Shown here in pieces: positions 57,300-64,000 of a DNA stretch of 64,000 bases; position 1 is the stretch's first letter, and every line of letters begins with the position of its first letter. The notes below the pieces were generated by a model. The model ran no database searches, was not told the origin of the DNA, and was given only the letters and a program-made list of their open reading frames with translations. The DNA comes from Saccopteryx bilineata. Lineage: Eukaryota; Chordata; Mammalia; Chiroptera; Emballonuridae. The stretch lies in contig NC_089493.1 in assembly GCF_036850765.1 (NCBI RefSeq), positions 298,460,349-298,524,348 on the forward strand, read 5' to 3'. The position numbers and the translations under genes were made by a program.

Positions 57300-57950
57300 T
57301 TTTTGTTACTCTTTTGGCCATTATACACCTTAAAAGCCATGCTCAGAACAGCTCACTGAGGGGCTTGACTAAGAGAGCAAAATTGGGAACCCAGTGTCTA
57401 AAGAAGCCTATTAGACCAAGGAAAGAAAGAATCTGATCAGCGGTAGTAGGTGCTTGGAGACTGTGGAGGGTCTGAGTTCAATCTAGGCTGAGACCTCAGG
57501 TGGTGAGTGTTAAGGTGATATTCAAATAGAGTACAGACTGAGAGTGAAATTGAGCCTTAGCAGAGAAGACATGACATCCCTTCATGGTGAGGAAGTTAAG
57601 AAGGGTGGCGGTGGTGTGTCTCCTTGAGTCAGGCAGGGAGGGGCTGCAGAGGAGTAGGTTATTTACATATTGTATGAGAGTACTAGTTTTGAGATTGCAT
57701 GCTTCTAAATCTTGAATTAGTGCCTGCTGAAACAGATGTGGGCTGTTTCTGAACCCCTGGGGTAAGACAGTCCATGTTCGTTGCTGGGCTGTATTAGTGT
57801 CCAGGTCAGTCCACATAAAGGCAAACAGAAAGGAAGAGTCAGGGTGTAGAGGAATGGTAAGGAAGGCATTCTTGAGGTCTAGGACTGTGAAGTGAGTGGT
57901 GTTTGAGGGAATGTGTGACAGTAACCTGTAGAGATTAGGGGGGAACTACC
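57300..57950 (-). pseudogene. Retroviral reverse transcriptase remnant (copy 1)
   Basis: Minus-strand blocks include TVLPQGFRNSPHLFQQAL, QYVNNLLLCSPS (QYVNN at 57658-57672) and, after a break, FRHWVPNFALLVKPL near 57370. This is the palm-to-connection part. Both active-site aspartates of the YxDD box are asparagine. Confidence 0.8.
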
Positions 57951-58642
57951 ATCTCATTGATTAGGCATAAGTCTTGTATGAGGTGATAAGCCCCTGAAGG
58001 TTATTGAACAGAAAGAATTGCTGTATTGCAGGGAGAGTTTGTGGTGATGAGTAAGCCTTGATTTAGAAGTGGGTAATTATTGGTTTAAGGCCTTAGAAAG
58101 AGAGACAGTTAGACATTACACAAAGATTTTACATACAAATATTGAAATAGAAAATTGAAATTAGTGCGCTTTACTTGTTTCAATTCAAATTATACTAGTG
58201 ATATTTATACTAGTGACAAACAAAGAGACAAAACAGATAACTTACACAGCTTAAGATTTTTGTGATGACGGAGTTGTCAGCGTAGAGAGGAGGAAGAGAG
58301 AAAGCAGATGGATGGACAGCGTGAGAAGCTGGAAAGGAGTGTCAGAATCTACAGGAGGAGGAGAGAAGGCTGAAGTGCTGGTTGTGGTTCCACATAGTTA
58401 GAGGAGTCAAAAAGATTTAGAGCTATGAAAAGAGGGGAGAGGATGAGGGGAAGAAGCTTATAGCTGTAGCCAAAGCCATTAGGGAGAGGGGAGAGAGTCA
58501 ACAAAGAAAAAGTGGCAGAGCCGCCCTTCTGTAAGGGGGGAGGAGGGGTTTAAGAACACAGTGGAGAAGGGAGGGGCCCCTGGCCAGCAGGGGAAGAGAA
58601 TGAAAGGGAGACTGGTATTTGTAAGTGAATGAGAAAGAGGAT

Positions 58643-59126
58643 TCAGTGAAGAGAGGGGAGAGGGTTTTCTGGACGGAAGAGATTCAAGCAGAAGAGATCT
58701 GCAGAGGGATCAGAGAGGGGCACCGAGAGAGGGGTACTCCTGGTGGCCAGGCAGGAGGGGAGAGAGTTGGGACTCCGCAAAGGAAAGATTAGGAGCAGAG
58801 GTTTTAGGTGAGGTTTCTCTGGCCAAAAACTTTCTTCGTGTAGACCAAATGGTACAGAAATTAATGACAGGAGCAGAGAGAAGAAAGCCTGCACATACGG
58901 GATTTCTGTTACCTTCCCCGTCTGGTGGCAGAAGTTCTCAAGATCTCTCAGAATATTGTAATCAAATGTCCCATTTTCAGGCCAGTGGAAGTCACTGTCT
59001 AATTTGTATTGGGGCCACACCATGTTACAGAAGAAAATGAGATTTTTTGGCTTAAGGTCAGAGAGGCTCAACTTAGTGAGGTTTTTTATGAGACACCCTA
59101 GAGGGGTCTGGTCAGAAGGCTTAGAT
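58643..59126 (-). pseudogene. Retroviral gag remnant (copy 1)
   Basis: 142 open codons: WPQYKLDSDFHWPENGTFDY, then a proline/serine-rich region. This is the matrix-to-p12-like part of a gamma-type gag. Copy 2 has the matching segment at 62296-62898. The upstream end is cut by the MITE at 59127. Confidence 0.75.
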
Positions 59127-59490
59127 GAGGGGTCCCCAAACTATGGCTCGCGGGCCACATGCGGTACCCTGAGGCCATTTATCCGGCCTCTGCTGCACTT
59201 CCGGAAGGGGCACCTCTTTCTTTCGTGGTCAATGAGAGGAGCACATTGACCATCTCATTAGCCAAAAGCAGGCTCATAGTTCCCATTGAAACACTGGTCA
59301 GTTTGTTAATTTCAATTTACTTGTTCTTTATTTTAAATATTGTATTTGTTCTCATTTTGTTGTTTTACTTTAAAATAAGATATGTGCAGTGTGCATAGGG
59401 ATTTGTTCATAGTCTTTTTTATAGTCCGGCCCTCCAACGGTCTGAGGGACAGTGAACTGGTCCCCTGTGTAAAAAGTTTGGGGACCCCTG
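59127..59490. mobile_element. hAT-type MITE in gag of copy 1
   Basis: Ends GAGGGGTCCCCAAACT and GTTTGGGGACCCCTG; GCTTAGAT (59119-59126) and GCTTAGAC (59491-59498) form the 8-base duplication. Same family as 40417, inverted. Confidence 0.92.
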
Positions 59491-59967
59491 GCTTAGACTC
59501 TGAAGAGCTGTAGAGACAGATGAGCAAGAGGGGGCGTCCCCTTCTTTTTTCACTGTTCCAAGAGGAGAACATCTCTGTGTGGAGGAGTTGTCCATGATAG
59601 AGGTCATCACCACCGGTCAGGGAGTTCTGAGAGAGAGAGTGGAGAGGATTGGCTAGACGCCTAGTCTTCCGTGCAGTCTACTGAAACTGAAAGTCAAACC
59701 CCTCAAAATGTGAGGCGTGTCAGAGAAAACCTTCTAACCAGAGAAAATTTTGTGGAAAAGAGAAGCCAACCGGGGAAGGGGAAGGGAGAAACTCCTTACC
59801 TTTCTGGTCAGCAGGAGCTCAGGACAGGGACCGATTGCTGGCCAATCACCCTACAATTACAGGTCCGAACAAAATCAGGGATTAAGCCTGGGATGAGCTG
59901 CCACTGCCCATTGCTTCCCTGGTTGTAAGTTTGGACGGCAAAGAGGGATTGTCCAGTCAATACCCTG

Positions 59968-59985
59968 TCCCGGGTTTCGGCACCA
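59968..59985 (-). other. Primer-binding site, tRNA-Phe type (copy 1)
   Basis: The minus strand reads TGGTGCCGAAACCCGGGA, complementary to the tRNA-Phe 3' end by memory, two bases after the 5' LTR. Confidence 0.85.
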
Positions 59986-59987
59986 AA

Positions 59988-60738
59988 TGTTGGAATCCAT
60001 GGGAGTCCAAAAAGACCAAAGTAACAGGCTTTATTGAAAGGAAGGAAGGAACCCAGCTGGGCTCTTCTCCAGGGAGAAGGGCACTGGTACAGACAAAGAG
60101 GGGGTGAATTTTATAGGGCTTGGGAGAGCCTGAGGGGATACTGAGTCAAAAGTTCTGGTATGGCCCTGGCCGGTTGGCTCAGCGGTAGAGCGTCGGCCTA
60201 GCGTGCGGAGGACCCGGGTTCGATTCCCGGCCAGGGCACATAGGAGAAGTGCCCATTTGCTTCTCCACCCCTCCGCCGCGCCTTCCTCTCTGTCTCTCTC
60301 TTCCCCTCCCGCAGCCAAGGCTCCATTGGAGCAAAGATGGCCTGGGCGCTGGGGATGGCTCTGTGGCCTCTGCCCCAGGCGCTAGAGTGGCTCTGGTCGC
60401 AACATGGCGACACCCAGGAGGGTCGCAACATGGCGACGCCCAGGATGGGCAGAGCATCGCCCCCTGGTGGGCAGAGCGTCGCCCCCTGGTGGGCGTGCTG
60501 GGTGGATCCCGGTCGGGCGCATGCGGGAGTCTGTCTGACTGTCTCTTCCTGTTTCCGGCTTCAGAAAATTGAAAAAAAAAAAAAAAAAAAAAAAAAAAGT
60601 TCTGGTATGCACCCTTTTATGGTTTTAGGATTTCAGCTTTCTGGAATGCTCCTTCTTGGTTGATCAGCTTCCTGGAACTCTCCTGCCTCAGGGACGATTA
60701 TCCAGTAAGTAAGGGTGAGGTTAGGCAGCCAAAAGGCA
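59988..60738 (-). repeat. 5' LTR of tRNA-Phe-type ERV copy 1
   Basis: TGTTGGAATCCATGGGAGTC...AAAAGGCA on the plus strand; contains a type B SINE at about 60164-60598. Confidence 0.9.
60164..60595 (+). repeat. tRNA-derived SINE (type B) in LTR
   Basis: AGTTCTGGTATG on both sides. The body has a tandem duplication of the GTCGCAACATGGCGAC unit (about 60396 and 60422). Confidence 0.93.
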
Positions 60739-61134
60739 GTTTGGTCATTCAGGATTAAATTCAATAGTTTCCTTATTGTTAGCATCTTCTTGTTTAATTG
60801 TTTTCTTTCTTATTACTTCTGGGTCTTTCTAATACTTTCCCTGGTAATTCCTTGCTTTTATGTCTATCTGCTTCTATTTGTTTGACAGTTTAGGGGACAA
60901 TTCCTGTAACTTCCTTTCCTTCCGCCCTCTCTATAATAGGGTTTAAGTAGCTTGGGTTTTTAAGGTCGCATGAGATATTTTCTGTGACTGGAACCTTAAA
61001 CCTTTTCCTTAAGGAGTCCTCCATCATCCTCCAAGGACTTTCTGAAGGGGTGTTATAGGGTCCTTTTCTTTCTTAAAGATTTTTCTAAAGAAAGTTCTAA
61101 TTGATGGATATATGAATTCATCAGAAATTCCAAC
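60739..61134 (-). mobile_element. Spacer between two ERVs, possible older gag remnant
   Basis: Minus-strand text includes LMNSYIHQLELSLEKSLRKK and NPSYLNPIIERAEGKEV, retroviral-looking but unassigned. It separates two divergently placed 5' LTRs. Confidence 0.3.
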
Positions 61135-61762
61135 TGTTCTTTGGTCGTCCCACCTGGCTGCCTGACCTCACCCTTACTTACTGGATAATCGCTCCTGAGG
61201 CAGAAGAGTTCCAGAAAGCTGATCAACTGCCCCAAGGAAGAGTGTTCCAGGAAGCCGAAACCGTAAAAGGAAACATACTAAAACTTCTGACTCAGTATCC
61301 CCTCAGGCTCTCCCAAGCCCTATAAAATTTGCCCCCTAGTCTGTACCGGTGCCCTTTTCCCCAGGAAGTGCCCGACTGGGTTCCCTTCTTTCTTTTTGTG
61401 TGTGGCAGAGACAGAGATTCAGAGATAGGGACAGACAGGAAGGGAGAGAGATGAGAAACATTAATTCGTCGTTGCGATTCCTTAGTTGTCCACTGATTGA
61501 TTTCTCATATGTGTCTTGACCTTCGGGCTACAGCAGACCAAGTAACCCTTTGCTCAAGCCAGCGACCTTGGGCTTAAGCTGATGAGCCTTGTTCAAACCC
61601 GATGAGCCCGTGCTCAAGGTGGCAATTTTGGTTTCTTGAACCTGGATCCTCCAAGTCCCAGTCTGACGCTCTATCCACTGTGCCACCGCCTGGTCAGACT
61701 CCTTTCTTGCTTTCAATAAAGCCTGTTACTCTGGTCTTTTCTGACTCCCATGGATTCCAACA
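61135..61762 (+). repeat. 5' LTR of tRNA-Phe-type ERV copy 2
   Basis: TGTTCTTTGGTCGTCCCACC...CATGGATTCCAACA. AATAAAGCCTGTTACTC is the polyadenylation signal. A minus-strand type A SINE lies at 61388-61701. Confidence 0.9.
61388..61701 (-). repeat. tRNA-derived SINE (type A) in LTR
   Basis: GTGTGGCAGAGACAGAGATTC tail to ACCGCCTGGTCAGAC; TTCCCTTCTTTCTTT-like text flanks it. Confidence 0.88.
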
Positions 61763-62295
61763 TTTGGTGCCGAAACCCGGGCAGGGTACTAGCCTGGACG
61801 ATCCCTCTTTGCCGTCCAAACTTTCAACGAGGGAAGAACTGGACATTGGCAGCTCATCCCAGGCTTACTCCCTGATTCTGTTTGGATGTGTAATTGTAGG
61901 TTGATTGGCCAGCAATCTGTTTCTGTCCTGAACCCCTGCTGGACCAGAAAGGTAAGGATTTTTTTCTCCTCTTCCCCAGTTGGCCTCCAAATTTCTCTCT
62001 AATATAACCCTTTCTTGGTCAGATGGTTTTTGACTTCAGACCCCATATCTACAAGTGGTCTGCCTCTACTTTTTTACTGGACATCTACAAAAGTCTAGGT
62101 GTGCCTGTCCAAGCCTCTCTTCTACGTCCCGGGATCTTGGCATTGGGGTGACGACCTCCTGTCTGAGACTCTCTTTCAACGGCGATTTTCTCCTCTCAGA
62201 ACTGAGCCTGAAGGCGGGGATGCCCCTTCTCTCACCAGTCTCCTCTACTGTGGGCTCCTCTCAGTCCAAACCATCCAGCCTGACTCCCCTCGGCT

Positions 62296-62898
62296 GTGTC
62301 ACCAAATATCTCACCAAACTTGGCCTATCTGACCTCAAACCAAAAAAAACCCCAACTCATCATCCTATGTAATACAGCCTGGCCACAATATAAATTAGAT
62401 AATGACTCCCATTGGCCAGAGATAGGAACCTTTGATTGCAATATCCTAAGAAATCTTGACGATTTTGCCACCGTACTGGGAAGGTCTCAGAGATTCCTTA
62501 TGTGCTGGCTTTCTTCTCCTTTTGCTCCTGTCCTTAATTTCTGTGCTACTTTTTCTACACACAGGCCTTTTTTAGCCAAAGAAACCTCACCTAAGACCTC
62601 TGCTCCTAATCTTTCCTTCTCCTCGGACTCCCAAGGACCTGACCCCCTGCCTGACCCCCAGGGGCACCCCTCTCTTGGGACCCCTCTCTGGTCCCTCTGC
62701 AAGTCTCTTCCACTTGAGTCTCTTCCCTCCAGAAAGCCCCCTCCACTCTTCACTGAATCCTGTTTTCTTATTCTCCTGCAAATACCAGTCTCTCTTTCTC
62801 TTCCCCTGCTGGCTAGGGGCCCCTCCCTTCTCCACTGTGTTCTTAAACCCCTCCTATCCACTTGCAGAAGGGCAGGTTTGTCTATTTTTCTTCTTTGA
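62296..62898 (+). pseudogene. Retroviral gag remnant (copy 2)
   Basis: 200 open codons: WPQYKLDNDSHWPEIGTFDC, then a frame-shifted matrix C-terminus and a Ser/Pro-rich part. Compared with copy 1 it loses the matching frame after NILRNLDDF. Confidence 0.75.
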
Positions 62899-63299
62899 CT
62901 CTCCTCGCTCTCCACTAGTTCTGGATACATCTATCCTCTCCTCCCCCGCGTCCTGTCCCCTCCCTTCAGAGCTCTAAATATTTTTGACACGTCTGACCAC
63001 GTGGTGCCACGTCCAGCACTTCATCCTCCTCCTCCTCCTCCTCCTGCAAATTCTGACTCTCCTTCTTTTCCATCCAGCTGTTCATGCTGTCCACTCGTCT
63101 CTTTCTCTATCCTCCCTTTATGCTGACAACTCCCTACCATCTCGAAAAACTTAAAAAGGCAGAGTTGTCTATTTAGCTGTGTAAGTAATCTGTTTAGTCT
63201 CTTTGTTTGTCAGAAAATATCTTTAATATAATATGAATTGAAACAAGTAAAGCGCGCTCATTTAAATTTCTTAATTTTAATGTGTGACTGTGTCTGTTT

Positions 63300-64000
63300 C
63301 TTAGTCCTTAAACCAATAATTACCCGCCGCTTAAATCAAGGCTTACTCATTCCAATGGACTCTCCCTGCAATACCTCTATCCCTCCTTTTTGAAAACCTT
63401 CAGGGACTTATAACCTCAAACAAGCCTTTCACCTAATTAATGAGTCAGTAATTCCCCTCCATCCAGTAGTTCCTAATCTCTACAGGTTACTGACACACAT
63501 TCCCTCAAACACCACTCACCTCTCGGTCCTAGATTTCAAGAATGCCTTCCTTACCACCCTGACTCTTACTTTTTGTTTGCATTCACCTGGACTGACCAGG
63601 ACACTAATACAACCCAGCAGCTTCCATGGACTGTCTTACCCCAGGGGTTCAGAAACTGCCCTCACCTGTTTGGGCAGGCACTAACTCAGGATTTAGCAGA
63701 ACGCAATCTCAAAACTAGTACTCTCACAATATGTAAATAACCTACTCCTCTGCAGCCCCACCCTGCCAGCCTCAAGGAGACACATCGCCACCCTTTACCA
63801 TGAAGGGATATCATGTCTTCTATGCTAAGGTTCAACTTCACGCCTAGTTCATAGTCTATCTGGGCATCCCCTTAACCCCCACCACCTGAGATCTCACCCT
63901 AGTTTGAATTCAGACCCTCTGCTGTCTCCAACCACCTACCACTGAAAATCAAATTCTTTCTTTCTTTGGTCTAATAGGCTTCTTTAGACACTGGATTCTC
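63300..64000 (+). pseudogene. Retroviral reverse transcriptase remnant (copy 2)
   Basis: Starts with KPIITRRLNQGLL-like text, then VLDFKNAFL near 63530, LPQGFRNCPHLF near 63640 and QYVNNLLLCSP at 63727. Several stops interrupt it. The same double aspartate-to-asparagine change as copy 1 is present. Confidence 0.78.

Larger units (their letters stand above)
54128..60738 (-). mobile_element. Endogenous retrovirus, tRNA-Phe type (copy 1)
   Basis: A minus-strand provirus of about 6.6 kb. 5' LTR 59988-60738 and 3' LTR 54128-54804 (each carrying a later SINE), a primer-binding site at 59968-59985, gag near 58640-59120, reverse transcriptase near 57500-57900 and an envelope C-terminus near 54950-55160. 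All frames are interrupted. The YxDD box reads YVNN, so reverse transcriptase is catalytically dead as it stands. Later insertions: a hAT MITE (59127) and a solo LTR (about 56310-56873). Class I (gamma-like), HERV-F-type by primer; assignment from memory. Confidence 0.88.
61135..64000 (+). mobile_element. Endogenous retrovirus, tRNA-Phe type (copy 2), 5' part
   Basis: A plus-strand provirus running off the window. LTR, primer site at 61765-61782 (TGGTGCCGAAACCCGGG plus one mismatch), gag remnant 62296-62898, a (TCC)n run at 63021-63045, and reverse transcriptase from about 63300 with QYVNN at 63727-63741. It is the mirror image of copy 1, diverged from it at many sites, and broken by stops. 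It is a separate insertion or an old inverted duplicate. Confidence 0.87.

Noticed and set aside
56884..57321. A 145-codon minus-strand frame next to the reverse transcriptase remnant
   Set aside because: It lies between ERV pol and a solo LTR and has no recognisable domain. Probably degraded ERV DNA.

Overview
This is a piece of a mammalian genome, most probably a bat (Chiroptera). The evidence is dozens of tRNA-headed SINEs of the VES/Rhin type, many with intact A and B boxes, (A)n tails and clear target-site duplications. Young hAT-type MITEs and several gammaretrovirus-like endogenous retroviruses (ERVs) are also present. I cannot fix the bat family from sequence alone. Most long open frames in the window are translations of SINEs or of GC-rich islands, not genes.

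Layout. 1-9.5 kb: intergenic DNA with SINEs and old MIR/L2 fragments. 9.7-10.85 kb: a very GC-rich CpG island built from tandem GC-box/TGACG units. 11.4-12.1 kb (minus): two consecutive exons resembling FGFR3 (acid box and first Ig domain), the Ig exon carrying a frameshift and a stop. 13.6-14.0 kb: a solo LTR. 14.9-16.9 kb: a second CpG island. 17.26-24.48 kb (minus): an ERV with two LTRs, a threonine-tRNA-type primer site and decayed gag and pol. 26.25-26.44 kb: a nearly perfect foldback MITE. 29.4-30.2 kb (plus): the relic of a protein family that I recognise from repeated copies in invertebrate genomes, unexpected in a mammal. 36.2-45.6 kb (minus): a PRDM9-like gene. 46.1-51.4 kb: three LTRs of one family in mixed orientation. 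51.4-52.4 kb: an ERV fragment. 54.1-60.7 kb (minus) and 61.1 kb to the window end (plus): two phenylalanine-tRNA-type ERVs lying head to head.

The PRDM9-like locus is the main gene. PRDM9 is the meiotic histone H3 methyltransferase whose zinc fingers place recombination hotspots. Five consecutive exons (SSXRD-distal linker, zinc knuckle, SET and the zinc-finger exon) splice in phase into an unbroken frame of 610 codons. The N-terminal half is wrecked. The KRAB exon lacks one base, and the SSXRD exon keeps about 48 bases, has an in-frame TGA and is cut off by a SINE. One to two exons expected between them were not found. The SET exon has several unusual substitutions next to the catalytic tyrosine, the post-SET finger has lost its last histidine, and one array finger is a residue short. 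This is either a recently dead PRDM9 copy or a truncated SET plus zinc-finger gene.
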